The notes under the pieces are model-generated. The model made no database searches and was not told where the DNA came from. It saw only the letters and a list, made by a program, of their open reading frames with translations. A DNA stretch of 64,000 bases from Streptomyces iranensis. Lineage in GTDB: Bacteria; Actinomycetota; Actinomycetes; Streptomycetales; Streptomycetaceae. The stretch lies in assembly GCF_017874715.1 (NCBI RefSeq), contig NZ_JAGGLR010000026.1:62001-126000 (forward strand), in the 5' to 3' direction. The stretch's first letter is position 1, and each line of letters begins with the position of its first letter. This document shows positions 17,979-29,170 of the stretch, one piece after another. Both the position numbers and the translations under genes were made by a program.

Positions 17979-19523
17979 TCAGACGCGGACCGGCTCCGGC
18001 GGGGATTTCTCGGGGGTCGGCTTCGGGGGCGTGCCGCCGGGGCCGCCGCGGACGACGGCGAGGACCAGGAGGCCCGCCGCCAGGGCCGCGATGCCCGCGA
18101 TGACGCAGATGCGGTCGAGACCGGCCGCGAACGACTCGTGGACCAGGGCGCGCGCCGCGTCCGCCCGAGCGGGGGGCGCGGCGGCGATCACGGCGTCGGC
18201 GTGGCCGCCGCTGATGGCCTCGGCGGCCTGCCCGGCGGCGCGGGCCGGGACGGTGTCGCCGCCGTCCACCATGTCCCGCACCCGCGTCGCGAACACCGTG
18301 CCCAGGACGGCGATCCCCAGTGCGTAGCCCATTTGCCGGAAGGTGTTCACCGCGCCGCTGGCCATGCCCGCCCGCTCCGGCGGGGCGGAGCCGAGGGCGG
18401 CCGAGACCAGCACCGGCATGGCCAGGCCGATCCCCACACCGGCCAGGGCCAGTCCGGGGACGAAGGCGGTCCAGTCCGCGTCCGGGGTCACCATCGCCGC
18501 GTTGACCAGCGCGCCCGCGCCCACCAGCAGCAGTCCGCCGCCGAGTGCCCGCCCGGGGGCGACCCGGTCCAGCAGCCGTCCGCCCGCCGCGCCGACGACC
18601 AGCGAGACGCCCGCCATCGGCGTCACCGCGAGCCCCGCCTGCACCGGGCTCATCCCCAGCACCGACTGCAGCCACAGCCCGGCGTAGGTGAGGTACGGGA
18701 AGGCCGCCGCCTGGAGCAGCAGGGCCGCCGCCATGAGCACCGCGAACGTCGGGCGGCGCATCAGCCCCAGGTCCAGCAGTGGCTGCCGCTTCCCGCGCTC
18801 CAGCAGGACGAAGGCGACCAGCGCGACCGCGGCCGCCACCAGCGCGGTGACCGTGCCGGTGTCGGCCCAGCCCTCCTCGCCGCCGCGCATCAGCCCGTAC
18901 GTCAGCGCGCCGGTGCACACCGTGAACGAGGCGGCGCCCGGCCAGTCGATGCGCACCCCCGCCGTGCCGCGCGACTCCTCGATGGAACGGACCGTGATCC
19001 ACACCGCGATCGCCGTCAGCGGCAGATTGACCAGGAAGATCGCGCGCCAGTCGACATACTCGGTCAGCACCCCGCCCAGCACCGGGCCGACCGCCGCGGC
19101 CGCCCCGCTCGTACCGCCCCATACGCCGAAGGCGATACCGCGGTCGCGGCCGGAGTACGTCGCCATCAGCAGCGGGGTGTTGGTGGCGAACATGGCCGCG
19201 GCCCCCACCCCCTGCACGGCGCGGGCCGCGATCAGCACCCCGGCGTCCGGTGCCAGACCGCAGACCAGGGAGGAGATCGCGAACACCGCGAGGCCGACGA
19301 GATACAGCCGCCGCCGTCCGAAGAGGTCCGCCGCCGATCCGGCCACCATCAGCAGCGCGGCCAGCGCCAGCGCGTAGATGTCCATCACCCACTGGAGGGA
19401 GGTGAAGGACGCGTCCAGCCCCCGTGCCACCTGGGGCAGCGCGGTGTTCACGATCGTGACGTCTATCAACAGCATGAAGTTGCCGAGGGTGATGGCGGCG
19501 AGCGGCCACCATGATCTGCGCAT
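17979..19523 (-). CDS. MFS drug-efflux transporter, DHA2/EmrB type
   Basis: 514 residues, about 14 predicted helices. Family motifs: DVTIVNTALPQVARGL in helix 1, GSAADLFGRRRLYL (motif A) and GPVLGGVLTEYVDWRAIFLVNLP (motif C). The ATG at 19523 has GGAG six bases upstream; longer reading is possible but lacks a ribosome site. It is divergent from a tandem Lrp/AsnC-like regulator (start 19676) with a 152-base shared promoter region, a common regulator/efflux arrangement. Substrate unknown. The 3' UTR carries the decamer array. Confidence 0.85.
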   Translation of the reverse strand: MRRSWWPLAAITLGNFMLLIDVTIVNTALPQVARGLDASFTSLQWVMDIYALALAALLMVAGSAADLFGRRRLYLVGLAVFAISSLVCGLAPDAGVLIAARAVQGVGAAAMFATNTPLLMATYSGRDRGIAFGVWGGTSGAAAAVGPVLGGVLTEYVDWRAIFLVNLPLTAIAVWITVRSIEESRGTAGVRIDWPGAASFTVCTGALTYGLMRGGEEGWADTGTVTALVAAAVALVAFVLLERGKRQPLLDLGLMRRPTFAVLMAAALLLQAAAFPYLTYAGLWLQSVLGMSPVQAGLAVTPMAGVSLVVGAAGGRLLDRVAPGRALGGGLLLVGAGALVNAAMVTPDADWTAFVPGLALAGVGIGLAMPVLVSAALGSAPPERAGMASGAVNTFRQMGYALGIAVLGTVFATRVRDMVDGGDTVPARAAGQAAEAISGGHADAVIAAAPPARADAARALVHESFAAGLDRICVIAGIAALAAGLLVLAVVRGGPGGTPPKPTPEKSPPEPVRV

Positions 19524-19663
19524 GACTGACTCCGGGATCCGGCACATTCCGACAAAGAGAGGCGGGGCCGGCCCCGAGGGCGGTTCCCGCGGCTCTTACG
19601 GTCGCCCCGACCCGGCCGGTTCTCCCAGTCGGGCCCCGCCCGGCGGCGGTATCCGACAGCCGC

Positions 19664-19669
19664 TAGCTT
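19664..19669 (+). promoter_or_regulatory. -10 box of a leaderless promoter
   Basis: TAGCTT ends six bases before the GTG start at 19676. No ribosome site is present, so the regulator mRNA is probably leaderless. Confidence 0.45.
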
Positions 19670-19675
19670 GGTGCG

Positions 19676-20680
19676 GTGGAATCCGACGCGTACGACGACC
19701 TGGACCGGGCGCTGGTGCACGCCCTCCAGCTCGACGGCCGGGCCCCGTTCAGCCGGCTCGCCGAGGTGCTGGGCGTCTCCGACCAGACCGTGGCCCGCCG
19801 CTACACCCGGCTGCGGACGACCGGAGCGATGCGGGTGCTGGGGCTCACCGACCCGGCGGCGGTCGGCGATGTGGTCTGGATGGTACGGGTGCGGTGCCTG
19901 CCGGACGCCGCCCTGCCGGTGGCCGAGGCACTGGCCCGGCGGCCCGACACCTCCTGGGTGAACGTGCTCTCCGACGGCACCGAGGTCGCCGCGTCGACAC
20001 GGGCGGCGTCCGGCCAGGACAGCGACGCCCTGCTGCTGCGCAAACTCCCGCAGACCCCACGGGTGGTGGGGGTGAGCGCGCACTGCGTGCTGCATGAGTA
20101 CTTCGGCGGGGAGCAGAGCCTGGTCAACAAGTCCGACGCGCTGACACCCGAGCAGATCGCGCGGCTGCGCACACCCGCCCCGGACCGGTCGAAGGGCCCG
20201 CGCGGACCGGTGAGCGCCGGGGACCGCAAGTTGCTGGACGTTCTCGCGGGGGACGGGCGGGCGCCGTTGGCCGAGCTGGCCGCGGCCACCGGCTGGTCGC
20301 AGTCGACGGTGCGCCGCCGGCTGGCCGATCTGCTCGCCGACGGCACCCTGTACTTCGATGTCGACTACTCCCACCGGCTGTTCAGCCAGGGCGTCACCTC
20401 CGCGATATGGCTGTCGGTACGGCCTTCGGAGCTCGCCGCCACCGGGCAGACGCTCGCGAACCACCCCGAGGTGGCGTTCGCATGTGCGACCACCGGAACG
20501 AAGAATCTGCTGGCGACCGTGGTCTGCGCCGATGTCCCGGCCCTCTACACCTATCTGACCACCCGTATCGCCGAGCTGACCTCCGTACGGGACATGGAGA
20601 CCACCCCGATCCTCCGCCGGGTCAAGGGCCCGGGGCCGTTGCTCACCCCTCCCTCCCGGGTGCCCTGGCGGCCCTCCTGA
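19676..20680 (+). CDS. Tandem Lrp/AsnC-family regulator
   Basis: 334 residues holding two AsnC-type winged helices, one at residues 6-50 (DDLDRALVHALQLDGRAPFSRLAEVLGVS) and one at about 180-225 (DRKLLDVLAGDGRAPLAELAAATG), each followed by a RAM-like alpha/beta ligand segment. Ordinary Lrp proteins are half this size, so this is an internal duplication/fusion. It is divergent from the EmrB-type efflux gene, which is its most likely target. The ligand, probably a small metabolite, is unknown. Confidence 0.87.
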   Translation: MESDAYDDLDRALVHALQLDGRAPFSRLAEVLGVSDQTVARRYTRLRTTGAMRVLGLTDPAAVGDVVWMVRVRCLPDAALPVAEALARRPDTSWVNVLSDGTEVAASTRAASGQDSDALLLRKLPQTPRVVGVSAHCVLHEYFGGEQSLVNKSDALTPEQIARLRTPAPDRSKGPRGPVSAGDRKLLDVLAGDGRAPLAELAAATGWSQSTVRRRLADLLADGTLYFDVDYSHRLFSQGVTSAIWLSVRPSELAATGQTLANHPEVAFACATTGTKNLLATVVCADVPALYTYLTTRIAELTSVRDMETTPILRRVKGPGPLLTPPSRVPWRPS

Positions 20681-20745
20681 ACGGCCCGCTCCGCAGCGGT
20701 AGTTGGAGGAAACTCCGAAACTCTGGTGGTCGAACTCTGTTCATC

Positions 20746-20769
20746 TCTACGTCGATGTAGATCTTGACG
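20746..20769 (+). promoter_or_regulatory. Palindrome abutting a -35-like box
   Basis: TCTACGTCGATGTAGA (one mismatched pair) at 20746-20761 is followed by TTGACG at 20764. A matching -10 at the right distance is poor. It could control the phospholipase gene 110 bases downstream. Confidence 0.3.
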
Positions 20770-20878
20770 GTTGTCAGGGACCTGGCGAACTCTTGGCGTG
20801 CGCTGGATCACACCGCGCCGCCCCCTCCGCCAAAAGCCTTTGAGGGGGTGTCAGGAGTGACAACGGAGGGAACCCCGA

Positions 20879-21328
20879 ATGCGTCGCCTCGTCACGAGTC
20901 TCGCGGCCACAGCCGTCACCGCGGCCGCCACCATCGCCCTGGCCGCACCCGCCCAGGCCGTCCCCGCGGACAAGCAGCAGGTCCTCGCCGGCTGGACCCA
21001 GACCAGCGCCAGCAGCTACAACACCTGGGTCGCGGCGCGGAACAACCAGGGCGCCTGGGCCTCCTACCAGTTCGACTGGTCCACCGACTACTGCAGCAGC
21101 TCCCCCGACAACCCGTTCGGCTTCCCCTTCCAGACCGCCTGCGCCCGGCATGACTTCGGCTACCGCAACCACAAGGCGATGGGCATCTTCGACGCCAACA
21201 AGGCGCGCATCGACAGCGCCTTCTACGAGGACCTGAAGCGGGTGTGCAGCGCCTACAGCGGTGCCACCAAGACGTCGTGCGACGGCACGGCCTGGACGTA
21301 CTACCAGGCGGTCAAGGTCTTCGGCTGA
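20879..21328 (+). CDS. Secreted prokaryotic phospholipase A2
   Basis: 149 residues: a Sec signal (MRRLVTSLAATAV.., cleavage after AQA) and a mature domain of about 122 residues closely resembling the S. violaceoruber enzyme. Visible features are WSTDYC (calcium-ligand Asp), CARHDFGYRN (catalytic His-Asp pair), FDANKARIDSAFYEDLKRVC and four Cys for two disulfides. It hydrolyses the sn-2 ester of glycerophospholipids outside the cell, with calcium. The ATG follows GGAGGG at eight bases. Monocistronic, and convergent with the HAD gene. Confidence 0.93.
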   Translation: MRRLVTSLAATAVTAAATIALAAPAQAVPADKQQVLAGWTQTSASSYNTWVAARNNQGAWASYQFDWSTDYCSSSPDNPFGFPFQTACARHDFGYRNHKAMGIFDANKARIDSAFYEDLKRVCSAYSGATKTSCDGTAWTYYQAVKVFG

Positions 21329-21348
21329 CCATCCCCGCCGCCGAGCCC

Positions 21349-21388
21349 GGATGCCGGGCGGTCCGCCGTGGCGGCCGCACCGGCGTCC
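21349..21388. terminator. Terminator between PLA2 and HAD genes
   Basis: GGATGCCGG pairs with CCGGCGTCC around an inner GC-rich hairpin, 20 bases after the PLA2 stop. Confidence 0.45.
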
Positions 21389-21395
21389 GGCCGGT

Positions 21396-22223
21396 TCACC
21401 TGCCCGCCGCCGCCGGGAAGAGCCGCTCCAGCACCACCGCGATGCCGTCCTCCGTGTTGGACGCGGTGACCTCGTCGGCGACGGCCTTGAGGTCCTGGTG
21501 CGCGTTCGCCATCGCGACCGCGTGCTCGGCCCAGCCGAACATCGGGATGTCATTGGGCATGTCGCCGAAGGCGATCGCGTCCTCCGCGGTCATCCCCAGC
21601 CGGCGCGCGGCCATCGACAGACCCGTGGCCTTCGTCAGCCCCAGCGGCAGCAGCTCCACCAGCCCGGTGCCGGCCATCGTCACCCCGACCAGGCCCCCGG
21701 CGGCCGTCCGGGCGGCGTCCGCGAGCGCGTCGTCGCCCAGCTCGGCGTGTTGGATGTAGAGCTTGCTGATGGGCTCCGACCACAGCTCGGCAGGCTTGGT
21801 GAACGGCACCAGGGACATCCCCTCGTGGTCCATCCGGTACCCCTCGCCGAACAGCACCTCGCCGTCCAGCCCGTCGCGGGCCGCGGCCAGGAACAGCGGG
21901 CCGATCTCCGCCTCGATCTTCTCCAGCGCCAGCAGCGCCACCTGCCGGTCCAGCGTGACGGAGGTCAGCAGCCGGTGCTCGCCCGCGTGGTAGAGCTGGG
22001 CGCCCTGGCCGCACACCGCGAGCCCCTCGTAGCCGAGGTCGTCGAGTATGTGCCGGGCCACCGGGACGGTCCGCCCGGTGACCACGATGTGCGCGGCGCC
22101 CGCCGCGGTGGCCGCGGCGAGCGCGTCACGGGTCCGTGCCGAGACGGTGTGGTCGGGGCGCAGCAGCGTCCCGTCGAGATCGGTCGCGACCAGGCGGTAC
22201 GGAAGGACGTCGCCGCCGCTCAC
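21396..22223 (-). CDS. Cof-type HAD phosphatase
   Basis: 275 residues with motif I DLDGTLL, motif II VVTGR, motif III Lys in GLTKATG and motif IV FGDMPNDIPMFGW. Same Cof/type IIB class as the gene at 6394-7275. The GTG at 22223 overlaps the serS stop in GTGA, so it is translated from the serS mRNA. A metabolite phosphatase co-expressed with a tRNA synthetase might have a housekeeping repair role; that is speculation. Substrate unknown. Confidence 0.87.
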   Translation of the reverse strand: MSGGDVLPYRLVATDLDGTLLRPDHTVSARTRDALAAATAAGAAHIVVTGRTVPVARHILDDLGYEGLAVCGQGAQLYHAGEHRLLTSVTLDRQVALLALEKIEAEIGPLFLAAARDGLDGEVLFGEGYRMDHEGMSLVPFTKPAELWSEPISKLYIQHAELGDDALADAARTAAGGLVGVTMAGTGLVELLPLGLTKATGLSMAARRLGMTAEDAIAFGDMPNDIPMFGWAEHAVAMANAHQDLKAVADEVTASNTEDGIAVVLERLFPAAAGR

Positions 22224-23497
22224 CGTGTGACCGGTTCCAGGACCTCGCGTCCGCCGAGGAATGGCCGCAGCGCCTCGGGCACCCGCACCGAGCCGTCGGC
22301 CCGCTGGTGGTTCTCGAGGATCGCGACGATGGTCCGGGTGATCGCGCACAGCGTGCCGTTGAGCGTGGCCAGTGGACGGACCCGCTTGCCCTCGCGCATC
22401 CGGATCGACAGCCGCCGCGACTGGAACTCGGTGGTGTTGGAGGTCGAGGTCAGCTCGCGGTACTTGCCCTGCGTCGGGATCCACGCCTCGCAGTCGAACT
22501 TCCGCGTCGCCGACGAGCCCAGGTCACCCGAGGCCAGGTCGACCACCCGGAACGGCAGCTCCAGCGAGGTCAGCCACTGCTTCTCCCACTCCAGCAGCCG
22601 CTGGTGCTCGGCCTCGGCCTCCTCCGGCGTCGTGTAGACGAACATCTCGACCTTGTCGAACTGGTGCACCCGGAAGATGCCCCGGGTGTCCTTGCCGTAC
22701 GACCCGGCCTCACGGCGGAAGCAGGAGGAGAACCCGGCGTAGCGCCGCGGCAGCTGGTCCGCCTCCAGGATCTCGTCCATGTGGTACGCGGCCAGCGGCA
22801 CCTCGGAGGTGCCCACCAGGAAGAGGTCGTCCTTGTCGAGGTGGTAGACGTCCTCGGCGGCCTGGCCGAGGAAGCCGGTGCCCTCCATGGCCTTCGGCTT
22901 GACCAGCGCCGGGGTGAGCATTGGGGTGAAGCCCGCCGCGGTGGCCTGCGCCATCGCCGCGTTCACCAGTGCGAACTCCAGCAGGGCGCCGACGCCGGTC
23001 AGGTAGTAGAAGCGGGAGCCGGAGACCTTGGCGCCGCGCTCGGTGTCGATCGCGCCGAGCAGCTCGCCGAGCTCCAGGTGGTCCTTGGGCGCGAAGCCCT
23101 CGGCCTCGAAGTCGCGCGGGGTGCCGACGGTCTCCAGGACGGCGAAGTCGTCCTCGCCGCCGACCGGGACCTCGGAGTGGACCAGATTGCCCAGCCGGAG
23201 CAGGAGCCGCTGGGTCTCCTCCGCGGCCACGTCCTGCTCGGCGTCGGCCGCCTTGACGGCGGCGGAGAGCTCGCCCGCCTTCTTCAGCAGCTCGGCCTTC
23301 TCGTCACCGGAGGCCTTGGGGATGAGCTTGCCGAGCGCCTTCTGCTCGGCGCGCAGCTCGTCGAAGCGGACACTGGAGGACCTGCGCCGCTCGTCGGCGG
23401 TCAGGAGCGCGTCGACGATGCCGACGTCCTCTCCACGAGCGCGCTGGGAAGCGCGCACACGATCGGGGTCCTCACGGAGCAGGCGAAGGTCAATCAC
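22220..23497 (-). CDS. serS: Seryl-tRNA synthetase
   Basis: 425 residues, class II synthetase. N-terminal coiled-coil arm (residues about 25-105) that holds the tRNA-Ser long variable arm. Motif 2 FSSCFRREAGSYGKDTRGIFRVHQF and motif 3 with LNGTLCAITRTIVAILENHQ are intact. It charges tRNA-Ser, and two tRNA-Ser genes lie in the same window. The start is GTG 23497 after a run of G. An unusual structured region lies 85-140 bases upstream, and the whole 580-base upstream region contains DnaA-box-like sites. Confidence 0.97.
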   Translation of the reverse strand: MIDLRLLREDPDRVRASQRARGEDVGIVDALLTADERRRSSSVRFDELRAEQKALGKLIPKASGDEKAELLKKAGELSAAVKAADAEQDVAAEETQRLLLRLGNLVHSEVPVGGEDDFAVLETVGTPRDFEAEGFAPKDHLELGELLGAIDTERGAKVSGSRFYYLTGVGALLEFALVNAAMAQATAAGFTPMLTPALVKPKAMEGTGFLGQAAEDVYHLDKDDLFLVGTSEVPLAAYHMDEILEADQLPRRYAGFSSCFRREAGSYGKDTRGIFRVHQFDKVEMFVYTTPEEAEAEHQRLLEWEKQWLTSLELPFRVVDLASGDLGSSATRKFDCEAWIPTQGKYRELTSTSNTTEFQSRRLSIRMREGKRVRPLATLNGTLCAITRTIVAILENHQRADGSVRVPEALRPFLGGREVLEPVTR

Positions 23498-23573
23498 CCC
23501 CCCAGGTTACCGGTGTGACCTCGGGTGCTCGACGCGATATTCCTTTGCGTCCGGTTTTGCCCCCTTTTGGGGC

Positions 23574-24001
23574 TGTGGGTAAACCGGGGAATTCCTGTGA
23601 CGGCCGCCGTCAAGGAATGCTTCCGCATTCCCCGAAAAGGGGCAAAGAGGCGGCGCCAGGTCGACCTTCTTCCCTTGTGTGCAGGGTGAGTTGGAGGCTG
23701 GTTGTCCACAGGCGTGAGGGGAATCCACGAAGTTATCCACAGGCTGTGTGTGAGATCTGTGGATGTCGCAGTGATCGCTAAGGCCGCCCAGATGCTCGGC
23801 GATGGATTCCCCTATCAAACCGCGTTCACACACTCCACAAGAGAGGAATCCCTCACTCCAAAGAGTTGGTCGAGCGAATTGGGGTGACAAGCGAGTGATG
23901 TCTGGCGGTGGTGGTAAACGCGCGGAACATCGCGATGTGTCCGCTGTGCCGGATTGAGGATGTCGACTTATCCCCAGCGTGCGGCATCAGCCTGTGGATA
24001 A
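23574..24001. promoter_or_regulatory. Cluster of DnaA-box-like nonamers
   Basis: Three sites match the Streptomyces DnaA-box consensus: TTGTCCACA 23702-23710, TTATCCACA 23733-23741, and TGTGGATAA (reverse TTATCCACA) 23993-24001. Near matches are TGTGGGTAA 23574, GAATCCACG 23721, TGTGGATGT 23758, CACTCCACA 23831 and TTATCCCCA 23968. No dnaA or dnaN gene is nearby, so this is not oriC. Confidence 0.6.
23585..23634 (-). promoter_or_regulatory. Competing hairpins in serS leader
   Basis: On the minus strand three pairings share sequence: GGAATGC/GCATTCC (23614-23631); ATTCCT.TGACGG/CCGTCA.AGGAAT with one bulged base (23591-23618); and a closing stem CGGGGAAT/ATTCCCCG (23585-23592 with 23627-23634). 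The first two use the same ATTCC segment and exclude one another. If transcribed, they lie about 90-140 bases before the serS GTG. No T-box consensus is seen. Confidence 0.45.
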
Positions 24002-24079
24002 CTTTTCCGCAGCGATTGTGTTGACGGGCGCCGGCGTGGATCCGGGACCGCTCAGGCGCGGGCCCCGCTCAGGCCCGGA

Positions 24080-25015
24080 TCAGGCCCGGCCGTCCTGGCA
24101 GCGGGCCAGCCACTCCGCCGCCTCCGTGAACGCCTCGTCCGACGTCCCGTGCCGCAGCGGCGCCAAGTCGTCGGCCATCACACCCGCCCGGGGGTACGAG
24201 CCCAGGAACCGCACCTTCGGGCAGATCCGCTTCAGCCCCATCAGGGCCGAGCCCACCCGCCGGTCGGTGATGTGCCCCTCACAGTCCACCGAGAAGCAGT
24301 AGCGGCCGATGCCCTCGCCGGTCGGGCGCGACTCGATCCGCATCATGTTGACCCCGCGCGCGGAGAACTCCTGGAGCAGCTCCAGCAGCGCGCCCGGGTG
24401 GTCGTCACCGAGCCAGATCACCACGGAGGTCTTGTCCGCGCCCGTCCGGGCGGCGGGCCGGGCGGGGCGTCCGGCCAGCACGAAGCGGGTCATCGCGTTC
24501 TGCGCGTCGTGGATGTCGGTGACCAGCGGCTCGAGACCGTACCTGGACGCCGCGAACTCGCCCGCGAACGCCGCGTCGTACCGCCCCTCCTGCACCAGCC
24601 GCGCGCCGTCCCCGTTCGAGGCGGCCGACTCCCACACGGCGTCCGGGAGGTTCGCCGCCAGCCAGTTGCGCACCTGGGGCTGGGACACCGGATGCCCGGT
24701 CACCGTCTTGATGTCCGCGATCGCGGTGCCCGGCCGCGCCAGCAGCGCGAAGCTGATCGACAGCAGCACCTCGCGGTAGATCGTCAGCGGTTCGCCGGTG
24801 GCGAGCTCGTCGAGGGTCGCGGTGACCCCGCCCTCGACCGAGTTCTCGATGGGCACCAGGGCGGCCGCCGCGGCTCCGGAGCGCACCGCGTCGAGCGCCA
24901 CCGGCACGGAGACCATCGGCACCAGCTCCCGGGTGGCGGCCTCCGGCATGGACCGCAGCGCGGCCTCGGTGAAGGTGCCCTCGGGGCCGAGGTAGGCATA
25001 GTGGCTGGCCGACAT
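24080..25015 (-). CDS. pheA: Prephenate dehydratase
   Basis: 311 residues. The catalytic PBP-like domain begins YLGPEGTFTEAAL and contains PIENSVEGGV and the NAMTRFVLAGR segment (family TRF motif). A C-terminal ACT domain (HPGALLELLQEFSARGVNMMRIESRP) includes the GALL and ESRP motifs that bind phenylalanine for feedback inhibition. It converts prephenate to phenylpyruvate. ATG 25015 is chosen (GGGAG eight bases upstream); a GTG directly before it is possible. It stands alone upstream of the serS region on the same strand. Confidence 0.96.
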   Translation of the reverse strand: MSASHYAYLGPEGTFTEAALRSMPEAATRELVPMVSVPVALDAVRSGAAAAALVPIENSVEGGVTATLDELATGEPLTIYREVLLSISFALLARPGTAIADIKTVTGHPVSQPQVRNWLAANLPDAVWESAASNGDGARLVQEGRYDAAFAGEFAASRYGLEPLVTDIHDAQNAMTRFVLAGRPARPAARTGADKTSVVIWLGDDHPGALLELLQEFSARGVNMMRIESRPTGEGIGRYCFSVDCEGHITDRRVGSALMGLKRICPKVRFLGSYPRAGVMADDLAPLRHGTSDEAFTEAAEWLARCQDGRA

Positions 25016-25145
25016 CACGGTCGCTCCCTGCGATCAGACGAGACCGCCACGATACCCGCGTCGGCCGGGGCCTCCGGCCGCATGGTGGACACCCGTATGG
25101 ACACCCCGTGGACGCGATGCCCCGGGGCGGCTCGTCCCCTTTTTC

Positions 25146-26383
25146 CTATCCCTCCAAGAGTGCCTGACCCACGTACTCCCCCGGGGCACAGCCCGGAGGC
25201 ACCGCGAACAGCGCGCTGGCCTCGTGCCGCAGGAACCGCGACAGATCGTCGCCCAGGTCCAGCTTCCGCTGCACCGGAACGAACCCCTTCATCGGATCCG
25301 CCTGCCAGGCGATGAAAAGCAACCCGGCGTCCGGCGCCCCGTCGTCGCGGAAGCCGTCGTGGTACGAGAAGGGCCTGCGCAGCATCGCGGCGCCCTGGTT
25401 GGACGCGGGCGCCGCCACCCGTACGTGGGCGGCGCCCGCGATGGCCAGCGCACCGTTCCTGTCGACCTTGTCGAGCTGAACCGGGGTGGTCTCGGTGCCG
25501 CCGGACAGCGGGGCGCCGTCGGACTTGCGGCGGCCGACCACCTTCTCCTGCCGCTCCAGGGAGAGGTGGTCCCAGGAGTCCAGCAGCATCCGGACGCGCC
25601 GGACGACCGCGTAGGAACCGCCCGCCATCCACGCGGGCTCGCCGCTCTCCGGTACGAAGATCCGCCGCTCGAAGTCGTCGTCGGTCTGCTTGGGGTTGTT
25701 GGTGCCGTCGATCTGGCCCATGAGGTTGCGGGTGGTCATGGGGCGGCCGGTGGCGCCGGGGGAACGGTTGAAGCCAGTCATCTGCCAGCGCAGCCGGGCC
25801 GTGTCCGCGGCCTCGCGCTGCAGGGCGCGCAGCGCGTGGAAGGCGACCAGCGAGTCATTGGCGGCGATCTGGATCCACAGATCGCCGTTGCTGCGCTTGG
25901 GGTCGAGCGCGTCCGAGACGAAGTCGGGGAGCGGGGCGAGCGCCTCCGGCAGCCGGTCCTCGACCCCCGCCTTGCCGAAGAAGGTCCGGCCGAAGCCGAA
26001 GGTGACCGTAAGGGACGAGGGACCGGCGTCGAGCGCGATCCCGGTGTCATCCGGTGGGGCCTCGCCCGCCATCAGCTCCTTGGCCGTTCGCGACCAGCGG
26101 CGCAGCAGTGCGGCGGCCGCCTTACGGTTCGCACCGGGCGCCAGGTCGAAGGCGAGGAGATGGCCGTGTGCCTGGAGGGGGGTGGTGATGCCCGCCTGGC
26201 GCCTGCCGTGGAAGGGCACGGCGGTCGCGCCCAGCGAGCTGAGGGGTGCCGGGGCCTCCCGCGTCGCCTCGGACGCGTAGGCTCCGGCGGCTCCGCCGGC
26301 GACCAGTCCGGCCGCTCCGGCGGCGCCCGCCGAGCCCAGCAGACGCCGCCGGGAGAGGCCGGACGAGGGTGCTTGCTCTGTGG

Positions 26384-26387
<4 letters not shown>
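25146..26387 (-). CDS. dtpA: Tat-secreted Dyp-type heme peroxidase (DtpA-like)
   Basis: 413 residues. A Tat signal (SGLSRRRLLGSAGAAGAAG) is followed by a dye-decolorising peroxidase domain with the NLMGQIDGTNNP motif (catalytic Asp of GxxDG) and the proximal His region. It is a class A, secreted heme peroxidase. In S. lividans the equivalent protein (DtpA) is encoded beside the sco operon and helps mature the copper oxidase GlxA. Its ATG overlaps the CopCD stop in ATGA, so it is the last gene of the copper operon here. Role by analogy: extracytoplasmic peroxide/copper chemistry. Confidence 0.9.
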
Positions 26388-28666
<2,279 letters not shown>

Positions 28667-28672
28667 CGGGCG

Positions 28673-29170
28673 TCAGTCCTTGGGGCGGTACGTCGTCGGC
28701 TCGACCGGGACTTTGATCTCGATGGGGTCGGAGGTGGCGAAGTGGAGGGTGAAGCTGACCCTCTCACCGACCTTCGGCCGGTGGGTGAGATTTGTCAGCA
28801 TCAGATGATCTCCGCCGCTGGTCAGCTCGAGCCGGCCGTCGGCCGGGACATCGAGCGAGCTCACCTGCTTCATCCGGTTGCCCTTGGTGGTGTGCAGGGT
28901 GACTTCGGAGGCGAGCGGGGTGGTGACGGACGTGAGCTCGTCGGCGCCGCCACCGGCGTTCCGTACGGCCAGGTAGCCCGCCGCCATGTCGTCCATGGGC
29001 GGCTGCGAGACATAGGCACCGCTCACGGACAGCTTCGGGGCGCCCTTGTGGCCCGCGTGGCCCCCGCTGTCCCCGCCGCTGTCCTGGCTCCCGCAGGCGG
29101 CGAGAGCGGCGGACAGACCGGCGGTGAGGACCACGGCGGCCGCCTTACGGACGCCGGGGCCGGTCGCCAT
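28673..29170 (-). CDS. PCuAC-type copper chaperone lipoprotein
   Basis: 165 residues. Lipoprotein signal with lipobox LAAC, a His/Gly linker (GGHAGHKG) and a PCuAC/DUF461 domain. The copper site is seen as H-x6-M-x21-H-x-M (LHTTKGNRM ... DHLML). The usual spacing before the first Met is longer, but the rest matches. It corresponds to the ECuC protein of S. lividans, which hands Cu(I) to Sco. The ATG overlaps the sco stop by one base (TGATG). Confidence 0.87.
   Translation of the reverse strand: MATGPGVRKAAAVVLTAGLSAALAACGSQDSGGDSGGHAGHKGAPKLSVSGAYVSQPPMDDMAAGYLAVRNAGGGADELTSVTTPLASEVTLHTTKGNRMKQVSSLDVPADGRLELTSGGDHLMLTNLTHRPKVGERVSFTLHFATSDPIEIKVPVEPTTYRPKD

Larger units (their letters stand above)
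23498..24079. other. Gene-free region upstream of serS
   Basis: 582 bases between pheA and serS (both minus strand), visibly richer in A/T than the flanks. It holds the serS promoter/leader, competing hairpins at 23585-23634 and several DnaA-box-like nonamers (separate entries). No gene is supported. Confidence 0.7.

Noticed and set aside
23498..23640. T-box riboswitch upstream of serS
   Set aside because: No T-box consensus sequence or stem I features could be found; only generic competing hairpins are visible.
23498..24079. Chromosomal origin oriC
   Set aside because: Only about three consensus DnaA boxes, and dnaA, dnaN and rpmH are absent; a Streptomyces oriC has far more boxes and lies between dnaA and dnaN.
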